From Hansschlegelia zhihuaiae (lineage in GTDB: Bacteria > Pseudomonadota > Alphaproteobacteria > Rhizobiales > Methylopilaceae), in the NCBI RefSeq assembly GCF_004103825.1, contig NZ_RYFI01000002.1, forward strand, positions 133,018 through 197,017: DNA of 64,000 nt, read 5' to 3'. The translations under genes were made by a program, and so were the position numbers. Positions 56,667-64,000 of the stretch are shown one piece after another. Position 1 is the first letter of the stretch; each line of letters opens with the position of its first letter. The notes under the pieces are model-generated. The model saw only the letters and a program-made list of their open reading frames with translations. It did no database searches and had not been told where the DNA came from.

Positions 56667-57032
56667 ATGTTCGTCATCGACCAAACCTCGCTGTTCTGGT
56701 GGCCCGTCACGGTCCGCTGGCCGAGCAATGAGAAGCCCGGCCAGTTCGACGAGCAGACCTTCCAGATGCAGTTCGAGCTGCTCTCGCGCGACGAGACGAA
56801 GAAGATCTTCGACGACGCTCGCGCCGCCGGCCGGAGCGGCGAGGACGCCAATGACGAGCTGATGAGGCGCGTCTGCAAGGGCTGGCGCGACGTCCAGGAC
56901 GTGAGCGGGAAGTCTGTCGCCTTCACGCCTGAAAGCTTCGCGGAGGCGTGGCGGCGCGCCCCGGTCCGGATCGCGGTCAACGAGGCCTATACGGCGGCGA
57001 TGAACGGCGAGGCGGCCCGCCTGGGAAACTGA
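56667..57032 (+). CDS. Tail assembly chaperone, short (G-like) product
   Basis: 121 residues: WWPVTVRWPSNEKPGQFDEQ, FQMQFELLSRDETKKIFDDA, VCKGWRDVQDVSGKSVAFTP. Located between tube and tape measure. Ends with LGN just after a slippery heptamer at 57023-57029, so a longer fusion is expected. Confidence 0.85.
   Translation: MFVIDQTSLFWWPVTVRWPSNEKPGQFDEQTFQMQFELLSRDETKKIFDDARAAGRSGEDANDELMRRVCKGWRDVQDVSGKSVAFTPESFAEAWRRAPVRIAVNEAYTAAMNGEAARLGN
57023..57029 (+). promoter_or_regulatory. Programmed -1 frameshift site GGGAAAC
   Basis: In zero frame the codons are (CT)G GGA AAC, followed immediately by TGA. This is the X XXY YYZ form used for tail chaperones (GGGAAAG in lambda). A -1 slip enters the open frame that runs to 57400. 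A GGCCT...AGGCC stem may follow as stimulator. Confidence 0.82.
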
Positions 57033-57400
57033 AGGCGGCGGCGCGGGCCTGGGCCTACGGCCATGTCGGTAAGGCCGACGCCTCCCGCCCCGCCGCGATC
57101 GACGACGAAACCCTCGCCGAGTTCAAGAAGCTCGGCGTGACCGTGAGGACGTCCAAGAGAGCCGAGGACGACGGACAAGTGCGCGTGTTTTCCGAGAACT
57201 GGGCGAGCCTGACGGCCTTCCTGGACTGCGCGACGCAGTGGCGGGCGCTGCTCGGCAAGGGCGGCCTGGTCTGGCTTGGGCTCGACTATTCGGGCGTCGG
57301 CGAGGTGCTGCGCGCGCACGGCCTCGGGTCTGAGGCCTTCGCCGACATCCGCGTCATGGAGACCGAGGCGCTCGGGCCGCTGAACGAGGCGGCCCCGTGA
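57029..57400 (+). CDS. Tail assembly chaperone, frameshift extension (T-like, DUF1799-like)
   Basis: The -1 frame after the slip gives 123 residues (LKAAARAWAYGHVGKADASR ... GPLNEAAP), forming a 244-residue fusion with the upstream product. The segment FSENWASLTAFLDCATQWRA resembles DUF1799. It has no good start codon of its own, which supports the frameshift. Its stop overlaps the tape measure GTG. Confidence 0.82.
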   Translation: MKAAARAWAYGHVGKADASRPAAIDDETLAEFKKLGVTVRTSKRAEDDGQVRVFSENWASLTAFLDCATQWRALLGKGGLVWLGLDYSGVGEVLRAHGLGSEAFADIRVMETEALGPLNEAAP

Positions 57401-60400
57401 CGCTCAAGCTCGCGATCGAGATCACGGGCGACCAGCGCGGCTTCAAGGCGGCCGCGACCGAGACCGGCCGCGACCTCGACCAGATCGTCGCCAAGGCGAA
57501 GGTCTCGGCGGCCGAGCTCGCCCGGCTCGAGGCCGAGCTCGAGCAGGCGGCCGGCGCGGCCGCGCGCATGACCAACGCCTCGGTCAACAGCGCCGGCCGG
57601 ATCAATGAGCGGCTCGGCGTCCGGACCGACTTCGGGGGCGCGCAGCGCGGCGAGGACGTCGCCGCCTTCGGCCGCGAGCTCGACGCGGTGCGGGCCAAGT
57701 ACAACCCCGTCTTCGCGGCTCAGCAACAGTATCTCGGCCAGCTGCGCGAGATCCGCGAAGCCCAGAGGCTCGGCGCGCTCTCGGCCGACGAGGCGACGGC
57801 CGCGATCACGCGGACCAAGAACGCCTTCGCGGCGCAGGTGCGTGACCAGCGCACCGTCGCCCGCGGCGGCATGCCGGCCTGGCAGCGGGCGAACCTGACG
57901 GCGCAAGGTCTGGACGTCGCTACGTCGCTCATCGGCGGCATGAACCCGCTGATGATCGCGGCCCAGCAGGGACCGCAGGTCGTCCAGGCCTATGGCGGCG
58001 TGAAGGAGACGATCGAGGGGGTGCGCGCGGCTGTCACGGCGACCCGGGTTGCGGTCCTGGGCGTCACCGGGGCCGTGGTGGCCGGCGCTCTCGCTTGGAA
58101 CAGCTACCTCAATTCGGTCAAGGAGGTGGAGACCGCGGCCTCCGGCCTCGGCCGCGGCTCGGGGGCGACGGCCAGCGAACTCGGCCTGATCGCCGAACGC
58201 GGCGCGGCCGCCGGCGGGATATCGGAGCGGGAGGCCCGCTCGATCGAGGCGGTGCTGCTCCGCACCGGCAAGATCGGTGCGGACGCCTTCCAGCCGCTCA
58301 TCACGATGTCGAAGGATTTCGCGGCAACGATCGGGACCGATCTCGCGGGCGCCGGCGAGCAGCTCGCCGCGATGTTCGCCGACCCGGCGAAGGGCGCGGA
58401 GACGCTCTACCAGAAATATGGGCTGATCTCGGGCGCCCAATCCCGATACGTCCAGCAGCTTGCTCGCCAAGGCGAGGCGGACAAGGCCAGGCTCGCCCTG
58501 ATCGAAGCCCTCAACGGGCGGCTGGTCGATGCCGAGAAGGCGACCACGGCGCTCGGGCGGGCGTGGGATGCTGTCGCCAACGCCGCGTCGAACGCCGCCC
58601 AGGCCATAGGCGAAGCGATCGAGCGCCGCGTCTCGGGGGAGACGCCGGAACAGGAGCTCGCCCGGCTCAAGCAGGAGCGCGACGGCCCGGGGGGCTTCGA
58701 CCCGACGCTCGACCTCGATCTCTTCGGCGATCGCGACCGGCGGATCAAGGAGCTCGAGGCTCAGGTCGCAGCTGAAAAGCAGGCGGCCGCTGCCGAGCGC
58801 CAGAGGAAGCTTGACGAGGCCAAGGGCACGTTCGCGATCGGCCTGGCCGACCGGTCGCCGGTCAACGAACTCGACCGTCGTCGCCGCGAGCTCCAGACCG
58901 AGATCGGCAACCTCGAGGCCGGCCAGGGCAAGCCCGGCGTCACGGCCGAGGAGAACGACCGGATCGCCCGCTCGATCGAGGCGAAGCGGGCGGCGCTCGA
59001 AGGGCTTCGCCCGGCCTATGAGCGGCAGATCCAGATCGAGCAGCTCGACGCGCAGATCAGCCAGGCGCGGGATCCCGTCACCAAGGCCGATCTGGCGGCT
59101 CGGCGCGAGCGGATCGCGCTCGCGCAGGAGGAGATCGGGCCGGCGGAGCGCGCCGCGCGGATCGAGGCGGCGCGGACCCAGTCGCTGAACGCAAGCCTCG
59201 CGACGGCCCGAACCGCGACCGCCGACATGCGGGACGAGGCCCAGGAGCGGGCGCGGGTCAATGCGGCGGTCGCGGCCGGCAGCGCGTCTCTCGACGAGTT
59301 GGAGGCCCGGCTCCGGCTCGAGCTCTCCCTCCGGCCTCGGATCATCGCGCTCGCCAACGCGGAAGGATCGGCGCGCGAGGATCTCGCGCGGTCAATCCGG
59401 GAGGAGCGCGCGGCGTTTGAGGCGAACCGCGCGGAGCAGGCGAGATCCGCCGGCCTTCGCATCCTCTCCGGCCAGGGCGACGAGCTCGCGCGCGCCAGGA
59501 CCGAACAGGCGCTCATCGGCGACACGAATGGCGAGCTCGAGCGCCGCATCGCCCTGCTCCGGGCCGACCAGCAGATCCGCCAGGCAGGCCTCGCGACCGG
59601 CTCGGCCGAGGCGAAGCAGATCCGCGACAATGCGGCGGCGCTCGCAGAGCTCAACATCGAGACCGAGCGCCGGCAGGCGGTCTATCGCATGTCCTCGGGC
59701 CAGCGCGAGGAGATGGAGCGGCTCCGCCTCGAGGAGGCGCTGATCGGCTCGTCCAACGCGGAGCGGACGCGCGCGATCGCGCTGCTCGATGCCGAGCAGA
59801 GGATCCGCGACGCCGGGGTCGCGTCGAGCTCGGCCGAGGCCGAGGCCATCCGCGCGAACGCCCGTGCGATCGCCGAGGTCAGCACCGAGCTCGAGCGCAA
59901 GAAGGCCGCCTATGCCGAGGTCGAGGCCTTCGGCGAGCGCTCGATCGACCGGGTGACGGACAAGATCCGGGAACAGGGCCTGAGCTTCAAGACGCTCGGC
60001 TCGGCCGCCACCGACATGGCGAAGGATCTCGAGGCGGAGTTCTTCAAGCTCGCGGTCGCCAACCCCGCCAAGAACATGTTGCTCGGGCAGAACAACCCGA
60101 CGCTCAGCGACGCCGGCGGCGCGCTGCAGCGGCTGTTCGGCGGCGGGCAGAGCTCCGCCGAGGCCAAGGTCGCGGACGCGGTTAAGTCGGCCGCCACCAT
60201 GACGGTGACGGCCGGCACCGTGATTGTGACCGGGGCCGCCGGCGTGCCGAGCCTGACAGGAGCGGGCGGCGGCCTTCCGGCCCTCGCGATGAGGGCCGGC
60301 GTCCCGCAGATCCCGGGCACGACGGCGGACGGGATCTACCTGCCGAAACACACCGGCCTCACCGCGCCGGCCGCCGCGGCCGCCCGCGCGAACGAGGCGG

Positions 60401-61374
60401 CGGCGGGGCCGTGGTCGGCCATCCGAACCAGCGGGACGGCGAACGTCTCTTCGCTCAACCCGGTGTTCAAAGACCGTCTCGGCGCGATGTTCGCGGCGGC
60501 CCCGCCCGACATCGCGGATGATCTGTCCGTCTATTCGGGGTACCGCTCCACAAGCCACCAGGCGCGGCTCTACGCCCTCGACATCGCCCGCAACGGCGGC
60601 CGGCCGAGCGGCATGGTGGGCCGGCCGGGCGGCTCCATGCATCAGTATGGCGAGGCGGCCGATCTGCGGTTCACATCGCCGGAAGCGCGCTCCTGGGTGC
60701 ATGAGAACGCGGGCCAGTACGGCTTGCGCTTTCCGATGAACGATCCCCGGCGGCACCCCTACGAGCCGTGGCACATTGAGCCCGTCGGCGGACGCCGACA
60801 GGGAGGAACGCTCGCGCCGGCTGCGCCTCCTGAAGTCAACGTGGCCCCGGCGCAGGCGAGCATCGACCGGCTCACCCAGTCGACCAATCAGGCCGCCCAG
60901 GGCGCGCTGCCGCAGCTCACCCAGCAGACCCAGGCCGCGACGCAGGGGCTCGACGGGTTCGGCCAGGGCCTCTTGAAGGCGCTCCAAGGGGGCGGCGGCG
61001 CCCCAGCAGGCGGCGGCGCGGGCGGCGGGATCTTCTCCTGGCTGTTCGGCACGGGCGGGGCGACGGGGGGCGCTGGGGCGACCGCCGCGCCCGTGCCGAC
61101 GGCGCCGGCCGTGGCCGCCGCGCCGGCGATCGCGGCGGCGGCCGCGCCGGCGGCCGGAGCGCGGTCCGGGAACTTCAGCTTCACGGTGCTCAACCAGGGC
61201 CGGCCGGTGACCGGCCAGGTGGTCGAGGATCGCGAGGACGAGAACGGCCGTCACGTCACCGCGCTGCTCGGCGAGGCGCAGGCCGCGGAGATCGACCGTG
61301 CCGGCTCGCAGACCAACAAGGCGCTGGCCCGCCGCTACGGGCTGACCGACGCTCCCTACGGGCGGGGCGCGTGA
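57397..61374 (+). CDS. Tail tape measure protein with embedded M15 (VanY-like) peptidase
   Basis: 1325 residues, setting tail length and entering the cell envelope at infection. The N-terminal ~250 residues are a tape-measure domain (LIGGMNPLMIAAQQGPQVVQ). A long coiled coil follows, with two clear ~70-residue repeats (each with ALIG, then ER..ALL.A.QQIR.AG, then SAEA..IR.NA). Near residues 1025-1130 lies a D,D-carboxypeptidase-like domain: GYRSTSHQARLYALD, SMHQYGEAADLRF (His1082, Asp1089) and EPWHIEP (His1126), the zinc ligands of the VanY/M15 fold. The tail end is Ala/Gly/Pro-rich, then compact. Confidence 0.92.
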   Translation: MTLKLAIEITGDQRGFKAAATETGRDLDQIVAKAKVSAAELARLEAELEQAAGAAARMTNASVNSAGRINERLGVRTDFGGAQRGEDVAAFGRELDAVRAKYNPVFAAQQQYLGQLREIREAQRLGALSADEATAAITRTKNAFAAQVRDQRTVARGGMPAWQRANLTAQGLDVATSLIGGMNPLMIAAQQGPQVVQAYGGVKETIEGVRAAVTATRVAVLGVTGAVVAGALAWNSYLNSVKEVETAASGLGRGSGATASELGLIAERGAAAGGISEREARSIEAVLLRTGKIGADAFQPLITMSKDFAATIGTDLAGAGEQLAAMFADPAKGAETLYQKYGLISGAQSRYVQQLARQGEADKARLALIEALNGRLVDAEKATTALGRAWDAVANAASNAAQAIGEAIERRVSGETPEQELARLKQERDGPGGFDPTLDLDLFGDRDRRIKELEAQVAAEKQAAAAERQRKLDEAKGTFAIGLADRSPVNELDRRRRELQTEIGNLEAGQGKPGVTAEENDRIARSIEAKRAALEGLRPAYERQIQIEQLDAQISQARDPVTKADLAARRERIALAQEEIGPAERAARIEAARTQSLNASLATARTATADMRDEAQERARVNAAVAAGSASLDELEARLRLELSLRPRIIALANAEGSAREDLARSIREERAAFEANRAEQARSAGLRILSGQGDELARARTEQALIGDTNGELERRIALLRADQQIRQAGLATGSAEAKQIRDNAAALAELNIETERRQAVYRMSSGQREEMERLRLEEALIGSSNAERTRAIALLDAEQRIRDAGVASSSAEAEAIRANARAIAEVSTELERKKAAYAEVEAFGERSIDRVTDKIREQGLSFKTLGSAATDMAKDLEAEFFKLAVANPAKNMLLGQNNPTLSDAGGALQRLFGGGQSSAEAKVADAVKSAATMTVTAGTVIVTGAAGVPSLTGAGGGLPALAMRAGVPQIPGTTADGIYLPKHTGLTAPAAAAARANEAAAGPWSAIRTSGTANVSSLNPVFKDRLGAMFAAAPPDIADDLSVYSGYRSTSHQARLYALDIARNGGRPSGMVGRPGGSMHQYGEAADLRFTSPEARSWVHENAGQYGLRFPMNDPRRHPYEPWHIEPVGGRRQGGTLAPAAPPEVNVAPAQASIDRLTQSTNQAAQGALPQLTQQTQAATQGLDGFGQGLLKALQGGGGAPAGGGAGGGIFSWLFGTGGATGGAGATAAPVPTAPAVAAAPAIAAAAAPAAGARSGNFSFTVLNQGRPVTGQVVEDREDENGRHVTALLGEAQAAEIDRAGSQTNKALARRYGLTDAPYGRGA

Positions 61375-61802
61375 TGGCGGCGATCTGGCGGCCCTCGCTC
61401 CCGCAATACGCCGCGCGACCCGGCTACAAGGTCGCGATCGGCGACACTCGGCTCGTCGGCTCGACGGAGTCGGGCGGCGACAACTCGCGGCGGCGCTCGA
61501 CCCGGCGCGTCGACGTCCACACCTTCCAGATGTTCTTCGACGACCACCAAAGGGAAGAGTTCCTCCGCTTCTGGGAGTACGACGTCGGCGGCGGCAATCT
61601 GGACTTCTGGTTTCCGGCCCAGCCCCACGAGCGCTACTGGGCCGATCCGACCGACGGCAAGGCGCTGACGGACGAGACGGGTCTCGGCATCGCGTTCCGC
61701 GAGTGGTGGCTGGTCCAGTTCGTCAAGCGCCAGGCGCCGCCCTCCTTCGACCTGCGGGGGCTCGACTGGGTCGCGTCGATCGCGATCGGGAGGATCGCGT
61801 GA
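61374..61802 (+). CDS. Distal tail-type protein
   Basis: 142 residues: WRPSLPQYAARPGYKVAIGD, the acidic GNLDFWFPAQPHERYW. Position just after the tape measure and size match minor/distal tail proteins in siphoviruses. ATG 61374 overlaps the tape-measure stop (TGATG). Confidence 0.72.
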   Translation: MAAIWRPSLPQYAARPGYKVAIGDTRLVGSTESGGDNSRRRSTRRVDVHTFQMFFDDHQREEFLRFWEYDVGGGNLDFWFPAQPHERYWADPTDGKALTDETGLGIAFREWWLVQFVKRQAPPSFDLRGLDWVASIAIGRIA

Positions 61803-62350
61803 CGACGCCCTCCGAGCGCGCCCACGAGATGATGACGGCCGAGAGCTCGGCCGAGGCCACGGTCGACTTCCTGACCTTCACCCATGCGAGCCTTGGGGAC
61901 CCGATCCGGCTCTGCAACCACAAGACCGAGATCAAGTCGGTCGACGGGCCGGTCACCACCTACTGGACGCGATCGCGCGAGGCCGGCCGGGTGGGCGGCG
62001 AGCTTCCGAACGCCCGCCAGGAGTTCGACTATCTGCCGTTCGCGGTCGTCTGGCCGGGCTATGAGGAGGGCGCGACTCCCGAGATCCGGATCGCGATCGA
62101 CATGGTCGACCGGACGTCGATCCTCGGCATCCTCAGGGTCTATCGTGAGGGCCGGGTCAAGTGCCTGGTCGAATCGGCGCTCGCTAGCGATCCCGACATC
62201 GTCGACTTCCGCTTCCGCGGCTTCTATCTCCGCCGCGCGCCCTGGGACGGGATCGCGGCGCAGCTCGGGCTGCAGCTGACCCCTTACGACCAGGAGCCCT
62301 ATCCGGTCGGGTTCCTTGGGCCATCGGTCGCCCCGGGGCTGTTCCCATGA
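61799..62350 (+). CDS. DUF1833-like tail protein
   Basis: 183 residues: AEATVDFLTFTHASLGDPIR, then a beta-sandwich part ending FRFRGFYLRRAPWDGIAA. This matches DUF1833-type tail proteins of siphoviruses. GTG start overlaps the previous stop. Confidence 0.75.
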   Translation: MTTPSERAHEMMTAESSAEATVDFLTFTHASLGDPIRLCNHKTEIKSVDGPVTTYWTRSREAGRVGGELPNARQEFDYLPFAVVWPGYEEGATPEIRIAIDMVDRTSILGILRVYREGRVKCLVESALASDPDIVDFRFRGFYLRRAPWDGIAAQLGLQLTPYDQEPYPVGFLGPSVAPGLFP

Positions 62351-62790
62351 TCGCGCCGGCGGCGCCGGCGGCCGCGATCGCCGAGGCCTTCACCAATCGC
62401 TTCGTCTCGGCCGAGATCGGCTGGCTCGAGGACGATCGCGGCTGGGCCGGCACGCACTGCTTCGGCCTCGTGCGGCTCGTCCTCCTGGAAGACCACGGGA
62501 TCTTCGTGCCGGACTACGGGCCGGCGCGCGACCGCCATGAACGGCTGCGCGACGGCGCTGCGCGCACTCCCTTCCGGCCGGTTTCGAAGGCCGTTCAAAA
62601 CCCCGTCGAACGCCGCCCCTACGACGTCGTGACGTTCGACGCGGCGGGCTTCGACGACCATTGCGGGATCGTCGCGACGCCGCGGCTGATGCTGCATCTG
62701 TCGAAGCGCGTCGGCTACGCCCGGGTCGACCGGATCGACATCGGCTGGGGCGCGGTCTCTGGCGTCTTCCGACACGAGTCGCTGCTGTGA
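62347..62790 (+). CDS. NlpC/P60-like tail-associated cysteine peptidase
   Basis: 147 residues. Catalytic-type Cys in GTHCFGLVRLVLLE, His in DDHCGIVATP, and the strand pattern of NlpC/P60 tail proteins (lambda K-like). It would cleave peptidoglycan peptide links during entry or help assemble the tip. Contains TTCRAA array G. Confidence 0.82.
   Translation: MIAPAAPAAAIAEAFTNRFVSAEIGWLEDDRGWAGTHCFGLVRLVLLEDHGIFVPDYGPARDRHERLRDGAARTPFRPVSKAVQNPVERRPYDVVTFDAAGFDDHCGIVATPRLMLHLSKRVGYARVDRIDIGWGAVSGVFRHESLL
62582..62614. repeat. 11-bp-period TTCRAA array, site G (three units)
   Basis: TTTCGAAGGCC (62582-62592), GTTCAAAACCC (62593-62603) and CGTCGAACGCC (62604-62614) follow one another without a gap, inside the NlpC-like gene. 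Confidence 0.65.
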
Positions 62791-64000
62791 CCCCGGCGCT
62801 CGCCTTCGCGCCGCCGCCGGCGGCCGCGGCCGGGACCGGCGTCGGGCTGATCGTCGCCCGTCGCTTCGATCCGTCGCTCGCCCAGGTGATCGAGCGTCCC
62901 TACGGCGCGACGGTCGCCGAGCTGCTGGACGAGCAGCTGCCGGAGGCGACGGAGGCGCAGCGCGCCCGCCTGGTGGTCGTCGTGGTGCTCGAGCGCGAGG
63001 AGCGCGAGCTCGCGATCGGCGTCTGGGCCGAATACAGGCCGCCGGCGGGATCGACGCTCCGGGTGCATTTCCGGCTCGAAAAGGGGCCGGTCATCAAGTC
63101 GCTGCTCTCGATCGCGATCCTCGCCTTCGCGGCCTGGGCGGGGCCGCTGATCTTCGGCGGCGGGCTCCTCGGCAATCTCGGGGCGATGGCGATCGGCGCC
63201 GCGGGCCAGTTCCTGCTGAACGCTCTGATCCCGGCCGAGACGCCCAAGGGTGGCAAGCGCGACGACCCGCGCTACTCGATCACCGGATCGCAGAACGACC
63301 TCAAGCCTTACGCCAAGATCCCCGACAATCACGGGCGCATCCGGATCTACCCGCCGCTGTTCGCCCAGCCCTTCAGCGAGGGCCTTAACGAGCACCAGTG
63401 GACCAATATCCCGATGGTGCTGGGCTATCCGGAGGCCGAATACAGCGACTGGCGGATCGGCGAGACGCCGCTCGAGGAGTTCCCGGACGCCGAGCTGCAG
63501 GTCGAAACCGTCGGGCCCGACGACCCCTGGCCGTTCTCGGCCTACGTCAACCCGGTGTTCTCCGAATATGTCGACACCCTCCTCAAATTTGAGGAGGGCT
63601 GGGCGGTCCGCGATCTCGCGACCAATTGCGACTACATCTCGGTCGAGTTCGTCTGCAAGCGCGGTCTGGTCGCCTTCTCGAAGAAGGGCAATCCGGGCTG
63701 GCGCACCGTCACCGCTGCGGTCCAGTACAAGCACAAGACGGACACCGAATGGATCGCGCGGCCCGACGTGGTGGGCGGCTTCGACGACGACGTCGAGTAT
63801 CGCTTCGGCGACGCCTGGCTGACCGACGGGCCCGGCAACTGGCAGGTCCGGACGCGGCGCGTCTCCAACGAGGAGCAGTCCAACCGCGACATCGACGAGC
63901 TGACCTGGGGCATCCTGCGCGGCTACCGGCCCGTCCGTCCCTTCAACTTCAACAAGCCGATCGACCTCGCGGTGCTCAGGATCCGCTCGAGCGCGATGGC
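62787..64000 (+). CDS. Tail tip / host-specificity protein J-like, 3' end cut by the window edge
   Basis: 404 codons seen, frame open at the edge. After a short N-terminal domain, a hydrophobic segment (SLLSIAILAFAAWAGPLIFG and a Gly-rich stretch) is followed by the conserved GSQNDLKPYAKIPDNHGRIR, IPMVLGYPEAEYSDWRIGET and a fibronectin-like continuation. This is typical of lambda J / TipJ proteins that bind the receptor. GTG 62787 overlaps the previous stop. Confidence 0.87.
   Translation, partial: MTPALAFAPPPAAAAGTGVGLIVARRFDPSLAQVIERPYGATVAELLDEQLPEATEAQRARLVVVVVLEREERELAIGVWAEYRPPAGSTLRVHFRLEKGPVIKSLLSIAILAFAAWAGPLIFGGGLLGNLGAMAIGAAGQFLLNALIPAETPKGGKRDDPRYSITGSQNDLKPYAKIPDNHGRIRIYPPLFAQPFSEGLNEHQWTNIPMVLGYPEAEYSDWRIGETPLEEFPDAELQVETVGPDDPWPFSAYVNPVFSEYVDTLLKFEEGWAVRDLATNCDYISVEFVCKRGLVAFSKKGNPGWRTVTAAVQYKHKTDTEWIARPDVVGGFDDDVEYRFGDAWLTDGPGNWQVRTRRVSNEEQSNRDIDELTWGILRGYRPVRPFNFNKPIDLAVLRIRSSAM

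Larger units (their letters stand above)
26484..64000 (+). mobile_element. Mu-like transposable prophage, left end to window edge
   Basis: Begins with TGTAACGCGCAAGAACGG at a point where a host gene is broken. It then carries, in Mu order: repressor, Ner, MuA-like transposase, MuB-like ATPase, DUF3164, GemA, Mor, lysis genes, DUF2730, ArsR-like, DUF3486, terminase, DUF935 portal, F, I/Z, major head T, HI1506-like, DUF1320, tail completion and gp37-like. The tail is lambda-like (tube, -1 frameshift chaperone, long tape measure, DUF1833-like, NlpC-like, tip J-like), with no sheath gene, so it is probably a siphovirus. At least 37.5 kb is present; the right end is not reached. All structural frames are intact, so the phage may be functional. 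Confidence 0.93.

Noticed and set aside
55724-57400. Contractile tail (Mu-like sheath and tube)
   Set aside because: Only one tube-type gene, followed at once by the frameshift chaperone and a very long tape measure; nothing resembles a sheath.
1-64000. tRNA, rRNA, CRISPR arrays or plasmid-type origins
   Set aside because: No cloverleaf, ribosomal RNA signature, regularly spaced long repeats with unique spacers or iteron clusters were found on either strand by reading.

Overview
The window is GC-rich DNA (roughly two-thirds G+C by eye) from an alphaproteobacterium, most likely a member of the Hyphomicrobiales (rhizobial/methylotroph lineage). The host genes are typical of that group: zwf-pgl, glmU-glmS, recG-sdhE-mfd, opgG-opgH, slyX, DUF454 and DUF502 membrane proteins. 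Their intergenic spaces carry long palindromic repeats that look like known rhizobial intergenic repeats. I cannot name genus or species.

Positions 1-26483 are chromosome. On the minus strand: the end-truncated pgl, zwf, a CPA1-type cation/proton antiporter and a crotonase-fold protein. Then come wrbA (plus), a small RTX-repeat protein (plus), the opgG-opgH pair for periplasmic glucan synthesis (minus) and a SPOR-like membrane protein (minus). Next are glmU and glmS (plus, UDP-GlcNAc precursor supply), a secreted alpha/beta hydrolase, slyX and DUF454 (minus), DUF502 and a 59-residue Cys/Trp protein (plus), recG (minus), sdhE and mfd (plus), and a large secreted alpha/beta hydrolase (plus). 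The last host gene is a FrnE/DsbA-type oxidoreductase cut off at residue level by what follows.

Positions 26484-64000 are a Mu-like transposable prophage whose left end lies inside that oxidoreductase gene and whose right end is beyond the window. From left to right: the transposon end with two 23-bp candidate transposase sites; a lysogeny cassette (S24 repressor plus two leftward small envelope-type genes); an early operon (Ner-like, ParB-like, MuA-like transposase, MuB-like ATPase); and a long regulatory/accessory stretch (DUF3164, GcrA-DnaA chimera, CtrA-like winged helix, Com zinc finger with a DNA methyltransferase, GemA, a second methyltransferase, Mor-like activator). A lysis block, Mu-type terminase/portal/head genes and a lambda-like non-contractile tail follow (tube, frameshifted chaperone, 1325-residue tape measure, tail tip). 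The virion is therefore probably a siphovirus with a Mu-type head.

The most interesting signals are in the phage. (1) Stand-alone DNA-binding domains resembling three alphaproteobacterial cell-cycle regulators, GcrA, DnaA domain IV and CtrA, occur in one operon with two DNA methyltransferases. (2) Seven dispersed arrays of an 11-bp-period direct repeat with core TTCRAA, the geometry bound by CtrA/PhoB-type winged helices and also that of the alphaproteobacterial LexA box. (3) A com-methyltransferase overlap with the methyltransferase Shine-Dalgarno buried in a hairpin, parallel to com-mom of Mu. (4) A 27-bp sequence repeated exactly in front of the lysis and capsid operons, the best candidate late promoter. 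No tRNA, rRNA or CRISPR array was seen.
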